A DNA stretch of 64,000 nucleotides from Paraclostridium ghonii (lineage in GTDB: Bacteria; Bacillota; Clostridia; Peptostreptococcales; Peptostreptococcaceae): the NCBI RefSeq assembly GCF_030815085.1, contig NZ_JAUSWG010000002.1. One strand, 5' to 3'. Each line of letters opens with the position of its first letter. The first letter of the stretch is position 1. This document shows positions 49,438 through 58,539 of this stretch, piece after piece. Both the position numbers and the translations under genes were made by a program. The notes under the pieces are model-generated. The model was not told the DNA's origin. It did no database searches and was given only the letters and a program-made list of their open reading frames with translations.

Positions 49438-52132
49438 AAGAGTTTTTTATAAATAATTTTTTAAATTTTCTAGCAGCTATTACCCCTTTGCGCCTAATAA
49501 CAGCTTTAACGATTATTGGTTTTAGTTTTTCAATTGGCACACTTTGTGCATCATACTTTCTATAAAGTGAAATAGCATCAAATCTACATCTAGTAGTACA
49601 TGCTCCACATCCTATACATTTATATTCATCTGTAGTAGTTGCACCACAACCTAGGCAACGCTTAGTTTCGTTTTTTACTTGCTCTTTTGTAAATGTTGGT
49701 CGTAAATCTCTAAATGTATCTTTTGATTTTTGACCTTCTACATGAACTATCTTTTCTCTTTTTATATTATCATAACCTTCTAACTTAAGATTTTCTTTAT
49801 CAAGTATTTTATATAGTCTTCTATCACGTCCGTAAACTAAGCTTTGCCCCTTGTGAACAAAACGATGAATAGATATTGATGCTTCTTTACCCAGTGCTAT
49901 AGCATCTATAGCAAATCTAGGTCCAGTAAATGAATCCCCTCCTGCAAATACATCTGGCTCTCCTGTTTGTAATGTAAATGAATCTGCTTTTATTGTCTTA
50001 TTAGAATTTAGTTCTATTTTACTGCCTTCTAATAAATTACCCCAGTCAATACCCTGCCCTACTGAAATTAAAATATAATTTGATTTAACGACTTTGGTTT
50101 CATTTTCATCAAATACAGGACTAAATTTCCCATTTTTATCTAAAACTGAGATACATTTTTTAAATTCTATACCTGTAGCAACTCCATTTTCTATAATAAT
50201 TCGTTTTGGTCCCCATGAATTATTGATTTTAATCTCTTCAGATAATGCCTCTTCAATTTCTTCTTCTAATGCTGGCATTTCTTCTTCACTTTCAAGACAG
50301 AACATATCAACTCTTGAGGCTCCTAGTCTTGTAGCTGTTCTTGCTACATCTATAGCAACATTTCCGCCTCCAATTACGACTACTTCTCCTTCAAGTTTAA
50401 TTTCATTTCCTAAATTTACATCTCGTAAAAAATCAACTCCAGTTATAACTCCTTTTGCATCTTCACCTTCTATATTAAGTTTTTTACCTGTTTGTGCTCC
50501 AATTGCAAGGTAGAAAGCTTTATACCCCTCATCCCTTAAGTCATTAAGGCTTAAATCTTTACCAATTTCAATCCCAGTTTTAAATTTAACACCTAGTCCT
50601 CTTAAAATGTCTATTTCTGCATTTATAACATCTTTTTCTAACCTATAAGATGGTATCCCTAGGGTTAACATTCCGCCAAGTACTTTTTGCTTTTCAAATA
50701 CAGTTACTTTATAACCATCAATAGCTAAATAATAAGCACAAGATAAACCTGAAGGTCCTCCTCCAATAATAGCAATTTTTTTGCCATATTCATGCATTAC
50801 CTTAGGTACATACCTGTTTTCTTCATTTAAATCTTGCTGGGCAATAAATTTTTTAATTTCGTCTATAGCAACAGGTTCATCAATGTCCCCTCTAGTACAT
50901 TCAGATTCACACTTTCTTGGACATATACGTCCGCAAACTGCGGGGAATGGATTTTCTCGTTTTATAAGTTCAAGTGCATCTTTATATCTATCTTGAGATG
51001 CAAGTTTTATATAACCTTGAACAGATATATGAGCTGGGCAATTTGTTTTACAAGGACTAGTGCCAGTCTTAACAACATTTTCTCTATTTATGCGATAATC
51101 AATATTCCATTTATCTTCGCCCCATTCGCTATTATGGGCAAAGTCTACTCTCTTTTCTTCAACTATAGGTGTTTTAGTGCACAGTTTTTGCCCTAATTTC
51201 AATGCATTAACTGGACAAACACTTACACATTCTCCGCAGGCAACACATTTTTCTTTGTCTATTTTTGATACATAATTTGAACGTACCATATCGTTGTTAT
51301 TAAATAAACCTGCTATCCTAGTTGCATAACACGAACATCCACAACAATTACAAATGGCGTGAGTTTTTCCTGGACCATCTGTATTTGCCATTTGATGCAT
51401 TAATCCATTTTCTTCAGCTCTTTTTATAATTTCAAAAGCTTCTTCTCTACTTATTTGTCTTCCTCTGCCTGTGCGTATATAGTACTCAGCAGCATCCCCA
51501 AGCTGTATACACATATCTTCTTTTAAGTGACCGCACCCTTCTCCCATAGCTTCTCTTGATGTACGACATGAACAATCTGAAACAGAGAGCAAAGTATTTT
51601 CATTCAAATAAGTTGAAATTTCTTCATATGACGCCCTTCTCATTTCACCTTGAATAGCAGTTTCAATAGGTATTACTCGCATAAGTCCTGTTCCCACAGG
51701 AAAAACTCCAGCTGCCATAGGTGCCTTTTTCCACCCATACTCTTCAAAAGCTTCTGCAATTTGATTAAATTTTTCAATGCTATCTCTATTTGGATGATTA
51801 ACAATTGTTTCCATATGCCCAGGAACCCAAATATCATACCAATATTTATCTACACCATCTATTTCATTGACAAAAGCAACTCCATCTATTGCTAATTGCC
51901 ATAAAAGTTTTGATGTTTCTTCTACAGGTTTTCCACACTTAGTAGAAACTTCTTTGGCTGACATTGGTTTACGAAATTCTAAACAAAGCGCTACTTCTGC
52001 CATTTCTTCTGTAACAACAGGTTCTAAAACCTTATATTCTAAATCCTCAAACTTTATTTCTTTTTTTGATCCGCGTTTTGTTTTACTAATCTTATTTGCT
52101 AGCTCCAATACCTTCTCATTGCCCATACTCAA
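49436..52132 (-). CDS. Large multi-cluster Fe-S flavoprotein (GltD-like NAD(P)H oxidoreductase fused to ferredoxin domains)
   Basis: Redox protein of 898 residues, apparently cytoplasmic. In order: a winged-helix-like N-terminus (about 36-100), a cysteine-rich region (DCSCR 187-190, GC.H, CNCCGCSCYA 261-270), a ferredoxin domain CVACGECVSVCP (296-307), a GltD-type Fe-S region (CKTNCPAH 361-368, CGRICPRKC 400-408), FAD-binding GGGPSG (457-462), NAD(P)H-binding GGGNVAID (588-595), FAD-closing AGGDSFTGPRFAIDAIA (730-746), and a final Fe-S domain CLGCG (826-830) and CIGCGACTTRC (839-849). It could funnel NAD(P)H electrons to or from an unknown partner. It lies 79 bases after the membrane protein gene in a TetR-controlled operon, with a structured repeat between them. 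Substrate unknown. Confidence 0.88.
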   Translation of the reverse strand: MSMGNEKVLELANKISKTKRGSKKEIKFEDLEYKVLEPVVTEEMAEVALCLEFRKPMSAKEVSTKCGKPVEETSKLLWQLAIDGVAFVNEIDGVDKYWYDIWVPGHMETIVNHPNRDSIEKFNQIAEAFEEYGWKKAPMAAGVFPVGTGLMRVIPIETAIQGEMRRASYEEISTYLNENTLLSVSDCSCRTSREAMGEGCGHLKEDMCIQLGDAAEYYIRTGRGRQISREEAFEIIKRAEENGLMHQMANTDGPGKTHAICNCCGCSCYATRIAGLFNNNDMVRSNYVSKIDKEKCVACGECVSVCPVNALKLGQKLCTKTPIVEEKRVDFAHNSEWGEDKWNIDYRINRENVVKTGTSPCKTNCPAHISVQGYIKLASQDRYKDALELIKRENPFPAVCGRICPRKCESECTRGDIDEPVAIDEIKKFIAQQDLNEENRYVPKVMHEYGKKIAIIGGGPSGLSCAYYLAIDGYKVTVFEKQKVLGGMLTLGIPSYRLEKDVINAEIDILRGLGVKFKTGIEIGKDLSLNDLRDEGYKAFYLAIGAQTGKKLNIEGEDAKGVITGVDFLRDVNLGNEIKLEGEVVVIGGGNVAIDVARTATRLGASRVDMFCLESEEEMPALEEEIEEALSEEIKINNSWGPKRIIIENGVATGIEFKKCISVLDKNGKFSPVFDENETKVVKSNYILISVGQGIDWGNLLEGSKIELNSNKTIKADSFTLQTGEPDVFAGGDSFTGPRFAIDAIALGKEASISIHRFVHKGQSLVYGRDRRLYKILDKENLKLEGYDNIKREKIVHVEGQKSKDTFRDLRPTFTKEQVKNETKRCLGCGATTTDEYKCIGCGACTTRCRFDAISLYRKYDAQSVPIEKLKPIIVKAVIRRKGVIAARKFKKLFIKNS

Positions 52133-52150
52133 ATCCCCCTGTGAATATGA

Positions 52151-52203
52151 TTTATAAAAAATTCGCTTCGCTCATATCGCCAACGACTTCGTCCGTTGCT
52201 CAA
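52151..52203 (-). repeat. Dispersed structured repeat, copy C (short form)
   Basis: On the minus strand TTGAGCAACGGAC-GAA-GTCGTTGGCGA ... GAGCGAAGCGAATTTTTT corresponds to the right half of the repeats at 57412-57526 and 61116-61232. The tip is shortened to GAC-GAA-GTC but the stem pairing is kept. It lies between the membrane protein and flavoprotein genes in their transcript. Confidence 0.8.
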
Positions 52204-52211
52204 AATTTGAA

Positions 52212-53045
52212 TTAAATTGCACTAGGTTTTGTTTTTCTAAAGCTTTTATCTGCTTTACCAGTGTGAAGTTGCCACATATGCCAAAATACAAATGGAATTA
52301 TTAAAATAAGATTTATAGTTCCCCAAGTCGATAAAACATTAGAATTGAACCATGATGTTGAATCCATAAGTTTTAAAATAGCTACACCAAAACATGATCT
52401 AACTATCATATGAGTTGCCAATGTATACACCCTAGATATAATGTATAACTCATGTCTTCCCTTAATTATTGGATATAATTCTGCTGCCAATAATATGCAT
52501 ACTGAGCTTGCAAAATAACTTGGACTTTCTCCATATACAAAGCAAAGGTTCCATGTAGTATATAAGAAGTTCCAAGCAAAACTAGTATATGCTATTAAAT
52601 CCCCTTTTCCTGACTTTTCAAATTCCCAAAACTTAGGAGCAAAGGGAATAGTAACGCATAATAAAAATCCACATCCTGCATTAGCATAGTTCTGTAGTGC
52701 AACATCTTTCATAGTTGCTTCAAATATATTTAAAAATAAAATACAATAAGTAAACCAAAGAATCCACGGCTTTTGTAAAAACTCCCATAGTTTACCTTTC
52801 CTTTGTTCAACATTAGCAGTTCTACAAAATCCTACAACAATAGTTGGAAGAATTACGCTAAGTATTTTAGACCAACGAAACCAACCTTCAACTCCTCCCA
52901 TTATCCATAACGGAAATGTTAATAATGATAATACCCAAATAACACTTGCAGTACGATAATTAGTACGCATAAATTCAATAATTAGCATAAGTACAGTAAA
53001 ATATACAATCATTGGTATTGCGTACTTTATAATATTATTAATCAT
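52212..53045 (-). CDS. Polytopic membrane protein, DUF5692-like
   Basis: Integral membrane protein of 277 residues with about eight hydrophobic helices and many Trp/Phe residues; motifs include PLWIMGGVEGWFRWSK, FAWNFLYTTWNLCFVYGESPSYF and WGTINLILIIPFVFWHMWQLHTGK. I believe it fits the DUF5692 family but am not certain. First gene of the TetR-controlled operon, upstream of the Fe-S flavoprotein; a membrane-bound redox role or lipid/sterol modification is conceivable, with no proof. RBS GGGGGGA. Confidence 0.78.
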   Translation of the reverse strand: MINNIIKYAIPMIVYFTVLMLIIEFMRTNYRTASVIWVLSLLTFPLWIMGGVEGWFRWSKILSVILPTIVVGFCRTANVEQRKGKLWEFLQKPWILWFTYCILFLNIFEATMKDVALQNYANAGCGFLLCVTIPFAPKFWEFEKSGKGDLIAYTSFAWNFLYTTWNLCFVYGESPSYFASSVCILLAAELYPIIKGRHELYIISRVYTLATHMIVRSCFGVAILKLMDSTSWFNSNVLSTWGTINLILIIPFVFWHMWQLHTGKADKSFRKTKPSAI

Positions 53046-53076
53046 AAAATCCCCCCATTTAATTTATACTTTTACC

Positions 53077-53135
53077 GAAACATAATATTTGTTATGTTTC
53101 AATAAAAGTATAGAAGGTTAAATATCTATTGTCAA
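53077..53135 (-). promoter_or_regulatory. Promoter and TetR operator O1 of the membrane protein/flavoprotein operon
   Basis: Minus strand: consensus -35 TTGACA (53130-53135) and -10 TATACT (53107-53112), 17-base spacer. Directly at the predicted start (53077-53100) lies the palindrome GAAACATAA-tatttg-TTATGTTTC, well placed for repression by the divergent TetR protein. Confidence 0.85.
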
Positions 53136-53228
53136 TCTAATTATTTACAAAAAATGTATAATTAAATTGACTATAAGAAATCAATTAAGTATATTAATTA
53201 ATATATATTAATTAATGTATTTTCTAAA

Positions 53229-53244
53229 ACATAATACTTATGAT
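53229..53244. promoter_or_regulatory. TetR operator O2 before the regulator gene
   Basis: ACATAA-tac-TTATGA shares the ACATAAT/TTATG half-sites of O1 and lies about 15-30 bases before the TetR start, suggesting autoregulation. Confidence 0.6.
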
Positions 53245-53259
53245 AGGGTGTGACAATTA

Positions 53260-53874
53260 TTGAATCTTAAAGGAAAAGAAAGAATTTTACAATCTGCAAA
53301 ACAATTAATAAGTGAAAAAGGAATCCAGCATGCATCAGTAAGAGAAATAAGCAAATCTGCAGGTGTAACCACTGGTGCTATATACCATCATTATAAAAAT
53401 AAGGAAGAAATACTATATGAAGTAATGGATATATCACTTAATGAGTCTCATAAAATTTTAAAGGAATACAGTAATGATAAAAATGTAAAGTTTGAATATA
53501 TGAATTCTGATATTTTAGATAATGTATTGGAATGTTTTGTTGATAGATTTGAAAAAGAATCCGAAAATAAAATACAATTATACTTAACTGTTTTAGGAAT
53601 CGAAGGAAATGAAGAAATTAAAAATAAAATGATAGATAAATATAATACATGGATAATAGATGTTGCAAAACTATTGCCCTTAACCTATAAAGATATTCCT
53701 CTATCTAAAGTAAATGCTTTAAGTTCTGTTTTATTAGCTACCATAGATGGGCTTATATTGCAAAGTTTAATAGGAGTTAATACTGCTAATAATTCAGATA
53801 TTATAGAGGTTTATGAGTTATTATTAAAAAAAGTAATTCCTGAAGTTATTAATAATCTTAAAGAAAATATATAA
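53260..53874 (+). CDS. TetR/AcrR-family transcriptional regulator
   Basis: Repressor of 204 residues: N-terminal HTH (about 5-50; ISKSAGVTTGAIYHHYKNKEEIL is the classic recognition helix region) and an all-alpha ligand domain. Start is TTG at 53260, preceded by AGGGTG; no better ATG exists upstream. Divergent from the membrane protein/flavoprotein operon, with two matching palindromes in the 215-base gap, so it most likely represses that operon and itself. Ligand unknown. Confidence 0.92.
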   Translation: MNLKGKERILQSAKQLISEKGIQHASVREISKSAGVTTGAIYHHYKNKEEILYEVMDISLNESHKILKEYSNDKNVKFEYMNSDILDNVLECFVDRFEKESENKIQLYLTVLGIEGNEEIKNKMIDKYNTWIIDVAKLLPLTYKDIPLSKVNALSSVLLATIDGLILQSLIGVNTANNSDIIEVYELLLKKVIPEVINNLKENI

Positions 53875-53883
53875 TTTAAAATG

Positions 53884-53942
53884 CTGCCTCAAAATTTAGG
53901 TTGATAAAATAGCGAATTTTTTAGCTTAAATTTTAAGGCAGT
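53884..53942. terminator. Imperfect hairpin downstream of the TetR gene
   Basis: CTGCCTcAAAATTTA and TAAATTTTaAGGCAG pair across a 29-base loop between the convergent TetR and VWA genes. The T-run is weak, so terminator status is tentative. Confidence 0.5.
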
Positions 53943-54001
53943 TTACATTATAATCTAAAATCAATCTACTGTTATACATGAATAATTTTATTTCAAAAAC
54001 T

Positions 54002-55411
54002 TTATAGAATTGGAGCTTGGTTATTCATTGAGTATCCATCATCTCTAACATCACTCATATTTAATGTATCTTCTTTTATTTTAACCTTGCTTAGCTTTTT
54101 AACTGCTCCATAAGGTTCTTTTAATGAAAGTTTATCTCCTCTTCCTGAAATAACCCACAAAATTTTATATCCTCTAGGAACTACTTGTAATCTATCTTCT
54201 CCTTTGCCATCTGTAAAGTAAACTAATAAGTTAATCTTTTTATTGTTAGCATAATTAAATACTGGCGAAAATTTAGTTCCACCTCTTATTTTAAGCCTAT
54301 CTTTTATATCCTTTTCAGACTTAACTTTATACACTCGTTTAATTTCATTATCACATTCTATAATAGTAATTTCTTGATTATAATTTTTTACTATATTAAG
54401 TACTTCTTTAATAGCTTGCTTAAATTCTTCATCGCTAATGCTTCCACTTATATCAAGTGCAACTGCTATTTCTGCTTTATGACCTCTAAGTTCACCTCTT
54501 AAATCTAGCCTATTGGGTTGTCTTCTATTTCTTCGTGTTATAGTTTTCTTTTTATTGCTTTCAACTGTTCCCATTAACTTTTTAAGATATAAATTCCAAG
54601 GCAATTCGCCTTTACTATTTTTAAGTGCTGATATAATATCGCCTAAATAATCTGGAATTTTTCCTTTTTGAGAAGTATTAATAAATTTTCCAGTGAATTC
54701 CTTAAAAGTATTTTCATCTATATCATCTGATTCTTCCCATATATCATGAGTGTGTTCTTGATTATATTCAGTTTCTATACCTTCATTTTTATTGCTATCA
54801 TCCTCTTCCCCTTCTTCGTCTTTTTCCATTAAATTTAATTCAGTTTGAATATTTTCTACGTAATATTCAAACGTCTCATATGGTTCAAGGTTTAAAGAAT
54901 ACTTTACATTTACTGATTCCAAGGTATTTGAATATGGTGGTAAATTATTTAAAAACTTATTTACTACTATATCCATTGCCATATTTATAGCTAATGTACT
55001 ATAATTCCCTTGTAGTTTTTTTGATCTTAACAAGTGCATAGATACTACATGAAGAATTTCATGCTTAATTGTACTTTCCATTTGTCTCATATTAAGACTT
55101 AAAAATATTAATGGATTAAAATATATAACATACTTTGCTCCTTTAAAGTTAACAGCAGTAGGGCTACTTATATCAAACTTTATATCTCTTCCCATTTGAA
55201 ATAAAAAATATCCATAAAAATTATCCTTGTCTTCCATAAGGCTTAAGCTTACTTTATCTACAAGACCAAAAAATTCATTTTTAAAATCTTTAGGTATATT
55301 TATCTCAAATTTTTCATCTTTTCGATTAGCTTTTAACACAGAATAATGATTAATTATTTCGTTTGCTTTGTCATACAGATTCTTTCTTTGTTTTTCAAAA
55401 TAACTTTCCAT
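54002..55411 (-). CDS. DUF2201-type protein: HExxH metallopeptidase-like domain plus VWA domain
   Basis: Cytoplasmic protein of 469 residues. N-terminal half carries HEILH (117-121), an intact zincin motif, in a DUF2201 putative-metallopeptidase region; an acidic low-complexity linker (about 196-235) follows; the C-terminal half is a VWA-like domain with MIDAS DISGS (D320, S322, S324) and later TDG. It starts six bases after the MoxR ATPase gene and is last in the three-gene operon. MoxR ATPases typically act with VWA partners as chaperone-like machines (for example RavA-ViaA); target unknown. Confidence 0.9.
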   Translation of the reverse strand: MESYFEKQRKNLYDKANEIINHYSVLKANRKDEKFEINIPKDFKNEFFGLVDKVSLSLMEDKDNFYGYFLFQMGRDIKFDISSPTAVNFKGAKYVIYFNPLIFLSLNMRQMESTIKHEILHVVSMHLLRSKKLQGNYSTLAINMAMDIVVNKFLNNLPPYSNTLESVNVKYSLNLEPYETFEYYVENIQTELNLMEKDEEGEEDDSNKNEGIETEYNQEHTHDIWEESDDIDENTFKEFTGKFINTSQKGKIPDYLGDIISALKNSKGELPWNLYLKKLMGTVESNKKKTITRRNRRQPNRLDLRGELRGHKAEIAVALDISGSISDEEFKQAIKEVLNIVKNYNQEITIIECDNEIKRVYKVKSEKDIKDRLKIRGGTKFSPVFNYANNKKINLLVYFTDGKGEDRLQVVPRGYKILWVISGRGDKLSLKEPYGAVKKLSKVKIKEDTLNMSDVRDDGYSMNNQAPIL

Positions 55412-55416
55412 GTATT

Positions 55417-56547
55417 TTATCCCCTTATTAAACTATAAGATTCAAAGTATAACTCTACGAATTCTTCATTTTCAATAGCTACTTTGTATACTTTATTGTA
55501 ACTACTTTTAATATCCTTCATAATTCCAACCATTAAATCTATTGGATATAACCTTAAAAACTTAATAAATCTATCAATACAATATTTTAAATCATTCTTA
55601 TCATCTTTTAAATTTAATTCTAATGTTTTTAAAATATTCATTGTAGATATATATAATCTTGTATGACTTTCGCTTTTTACTTTTTCTATAAGAGATGAAC
55701 TTAATATTTCTCCTGAAAAAACATCTTCATAGGATATTAATGGGCTGCAATCTGATTCAACAAAACTTATGAATTCTTCTCCTATAACTTTGCCAACATT
55801 TCCTTTTATAACATTTAAAAACACAGATCTTGGTATTGAATTTTTTTCATTTTTATATATAGTATAACTTTTAGAAACTCTTTCGTAACTTCTAGGAGTT
55901 GCTCTAACATCATCCTCATTTGTTTTGTGTAGGTATTCTGGGAAAGTTGAAATAAACTCTATAACTTTTTCTTCAAGCCCTTCATGTATAGCCCAATTTA
56001 TCCATTGTGTATGATCTGGCTCCATATTTAACCATACAAATCTATTTTCTTGAGCTGCATCCATATCTACAACCTGATAGTCAAAATCTGAACCATATTT
56101 ACTGGATGGATTCATTGCCGCTAAAATTTTCACATCTTCATTTAACTTATATCCATTTATTTCTCTATTTAATATTAAATTCATAAGTTCCTGTTGTACC
56201 GTATGTTCACATCTATTTATCTCATCTATAAATAAAAGAACTGTTTTTCCTTTGGATATTTCTTCATCAATTTCTCTTAACTTATGGTGAACTGCATATA
56301 TTGTAGTTTTCTTTTCTATATTTTCTCCATTTGAACTTTGAAGCACATAAGATTCTACAGTTGGAAGCCCTCCTATTTCTCCTTCTTTAAGTAGGTTCCC
56401 ATCAACAACAACTAAACTCCAATTATTTTCTTTAGCTAGTTTTTTTGCTAAAGCTGTTTTTCCTATACCACTTTCTCCAACTACTAAAGGTACTTCTCCT
56501 GTAGCTAATACTAATTCAACACTCTTTAATGTATCTGTAAAATTCAT
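55417..56547 (-). CDS. MoxR-type AAA+ ATPase
   Basis: AAA+ ATPase of 376 residues: Walker A GESGIGKT (24-31), Walker B LLFIDEINR (104-112), sensor 1 AAMNPSS and the arginine-finger region ENRFVW, all intact. The C-terminal third is alpha-helical. It lies 12 bases after the repeat-solenoid gene and 5 before the VWA gene, so all three are one unit. Expected to remodel a protein selected by the VWA or solenoid partner. Confidence 0.93.
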   Translation of the reverse strand: MNFTDTLKSVELVLATGEVPLVVGESGIGKTALAKKLAKENNWSLVVVDGNLLKEGEIGGLPTVESYVLQSSNGENIEKKTTIYAVHHKLREIDEEISKGKTVLLFIDEINRCEHTVQQELMNLILNREINGYKLNEDVKILAAMNPSSKYGSDFDYQVVDMDAAQENRFVWLNMEPDHTQWINWAIHEGLEEKVIEFISTFPEYLHKTNEDDVRATPRSYERVSKSYTIYKNEKNSIPRSVFLNVIKGNVGKVIGEEFISFVESDCSPLISYEDVFSGEILSSSLIEKVKSESHTRLYISTMNILKTLELNLKDDKNDLKYCIDRFIKFLRLYPIDLMVGIMKDIKSSYNKVYKVAIENEEFVELYFESYSLIRG

Positions 56548-56559
56548 AATGTCTCACTC

Positions 56560-57363
56560 CTAAATCATATTTAATTTTTCATCTACAGCTATTTTTTTTG
56601 CTGTTTTACTTCCATATTTATAAATAAACATTACCTTGTCAATTTGTATATTATCACTATTTCTATCTATATTAGAACAATTTAAAAAGTCTCTAACATA
56701 TTTTTCTTCAACATCTTCTTTTGATAGTGCTTCTTTAAGTACTCCTTCTAATTCATCTTTAGATATTTCCCTTGCAATATATTTGATAACTAAAATATTT
56801 ACCTTTAAGAATTCTAACACTTTATGTTTATCTAAATCAGATATAAAAGTAATAGCGGCTTCATTGCTTTTAATAGCTATAATCTGTGCACTATAGGTAG
56901 GTGAATCTATATATTTTAATGCTCCATAGTTTTTTCTAACAGCTTCTTTTTGAACACTTTCATAAGGATTTTTTATATATTTTATTGAATCATAATCTTT
57001 TTTAACTGCTAACAATTGTAATTCTTCACTTGGATTTTTTACGTACTGGATAGCCCATCCTGATTGATTTAAAGCTAATTTAATAACTTTATCACTTGGG
57101 TTCTTTATATAATCTAACATACTCCATCCAGAATTTACTGCTTTTATCATCATATCTTCACTTGGATTTTTTATATATTTAATTGCCCTAATATTATTTT
57201 CTATAGCTATTTCTTGCATTTCTATACTTGGATTATCTATATGTGATAATACAAGTCCATTTTTGCTAACAGCAAGTAGTTTCATCTCATCGGTTGGATT
57301 ACTTATAGTTGATATAATATTAGGATTATTACTTATCATTTTTAAAACTTTTTCTTCTTCCAT
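56560..57363 (-). CDS. Repeat-solenoid protein (eight ~22-residue NPS repeats)
   Basis: A 267-residue cytoplasmic protein, mostly eight tandem 22-23-residue helical repeats (about 10-190) of the pattern xIxYIKNPSxEMxxxAVxxN; recurring forms are YIKNPSED, YIKNPSDK, YVKNPSEE and YIKNPYES. Related to DUF4116-like repeat proteins but I cannot name it with confidence. The C-terminal 80 residues are charged and helical. As first gene of the MoxR/VWA operon it could be the target-recognition or scaffold subunit. RBS AGGAGAAG; start ATG at 57363. Confidence 0.82.
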   Translation of the reverse strand: MEEEKVLKMISNNPNIISTISNPTDEMKLLAVSKNGLVLSHIDNPSIEMQEIAIENNIRAIKYIKNPSEDMMIKAVNSGWSMLDYIKNPSDKVIKLALNQSGWAIQYVKNPSEELQLLAVKKDYDSIKYIKNPYESVQKEAVRKNYGALKYIDSPTYSAQIIAIKSNEAAITFISDLDKHKVLEFLKVNILVIKYIAREISKDELEGVLKEALSKEDVEEKYVRDFLNCSNIDRNSDNIQIDKVMFIYKYGSKTAKKIAVDEKLNMI

Positions 57364-57411
57364 ATCATAACTTCTCCTATATAATTGTTTTTATATATAA
57401 TTTTTTAATGC

Positions 57412-57526
57412 TTAGGAAATTATATTTAATCCTGAACTGTGGATAAATATAATTTCCAACTCATAAACTTGAGCAACGGACCTGTTTCTTAAGGTCGTTG
57501 GCGACATGAGCAAAGCGAATTTTTTA
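57412..57526 (+). repeat. Dispersed structured repeat, copy A (115 bp)
   Basis: Two adjacent hairpins: GGAAATTATATTTA...TAAATATAATTTCC (left) and GAGCAACGGACC...GGTCGTTGG (right), then CGACATGAGCAAAGCGAATTTTTT. Nearly the same sequence occurs inverted at 61116-61232, and the right half at 52151-52203. No ORF. The T-run end faces the ABC/two-component cassette. Confidence 0.88.
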
Positions 57527-57624
57527 TCATTATATTAATATACTTTTTTCGTAAATTTAAACAAAATATTTTTACAAATACAATAAAATTCCCTAAAGCT
57601 ATATTAACCTTAGGGAGGATATTT

Positions 57625-58518
57625 TTAAAACTTAACTCTAAATATAATCCAATCTTCATCAAGCTCTACCTCAATTTCGCCATTCATCAACTCAACTAAG
57701 AGTTTTGTAACTGTAAGTCCTAGCCCTGAACTTCCATCACATCTTGAACTATCTTTCATGTAAAATCTATTAAATAATAACGATGTATCCTCTTTATTAA
57801 TATCTTGAATATCATTTTTAAATTCTATAATAACATTTTCATGATTATTATTCAAAGATATATAAAAACTACTTTTACTATACTTAATAGAATTTTGAAT
57901 TAAATTTGAAAAAATCCTTTCAATAGCGCTATTGTCAACTTTTACATAAACTGGTTTTTTAGGCAAATCTACTTCTACATTAATATGTTTACTTTCAAAA
58001 TCATTATAAAATGTAAGCACATAATCTTTTAACTTTTTATTAATATCTATATCTTCCATATTCATATTGTAATCATTGTTTTCAAGTCTACTCAAATCAT
58101 AAAAACTTTGAATTAAATTTTGAAGAACTTTAGATCTTTTTTCTACTATTTCAATATATTCCTTCTTTTCTTCTTCTGTACTAGTTTCATCATTTATCAA
58201 ATCTAAGTATCCACGAATAGAAGTTAATGGTGTTCTTAAATCATGGGAGATATTTTCAATTTCTTTTCTAATTTCTTCTTCTCTTTTAATATATCTTATT
58301 CTTTGTATTTGGCTGTCTTCTAAGTAGTTGTTAATTTCAACTAACAGCTCTTCCAAATTCTTGTCTGGTGAGCTTAATATAAGTTTGCGATTTGTGTCAG
58401 TGTTTTCACAAATATATTTGAAATTATTAGTTACTTTTTTAATATTCTTGGAAAGTAATAAAAAGCGTGCAGAAAAATACACACTTGGTACTAATAAAAA
58501 TATTAAAACTAAAGTCAT
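57625..58518 (-). CDS. Sensor histidine kinase of the ABC/TCS cassette
   Basis: Kinase of 297 residues with a single N-terminal membrane helix (about 2-23), no extracellular domain, HisKA with H92 in SHDLRTPLTSIRGY and a full HATPase (N box NLIQNSIKYS, G2 GSSGLGLTV). The lack of an external domain suggests it senses drug or transporter activity through the neighbouring ABC proteins. It is the last gene of the regulator-ATPase-permease-kinase operon. Confidence 0.93.
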   Translation of the reverse strand: MTLVLIFLLVPSVYFSARFLLLSKNIKKVTNNFKYICENTDTNRKLILSSPDKNLEELLVEINNYLEDSQIQRIRYIKREEEIRKEIENISHDLRTPLTSIRGYLDLINDETSTEEEKKEYIEIVEKRSKVLQNLIQSFYDLSRLENNDYNMNMEDIDINKKLKDYVLTFYNDFESKHINVEVDLPKKPVYVKVDNSAIERIFSNLIQNSIKYSKSSFYISLNNNHENVIIEFKNDIQDINKEDTSLLFNRFYMKDSSRCDGSSGLGLTVTKLLVELMNGEIEVELDEDWIIFRVKF

Positions 58519-58539
58519 TATCTACACACTCCTTTTTGT

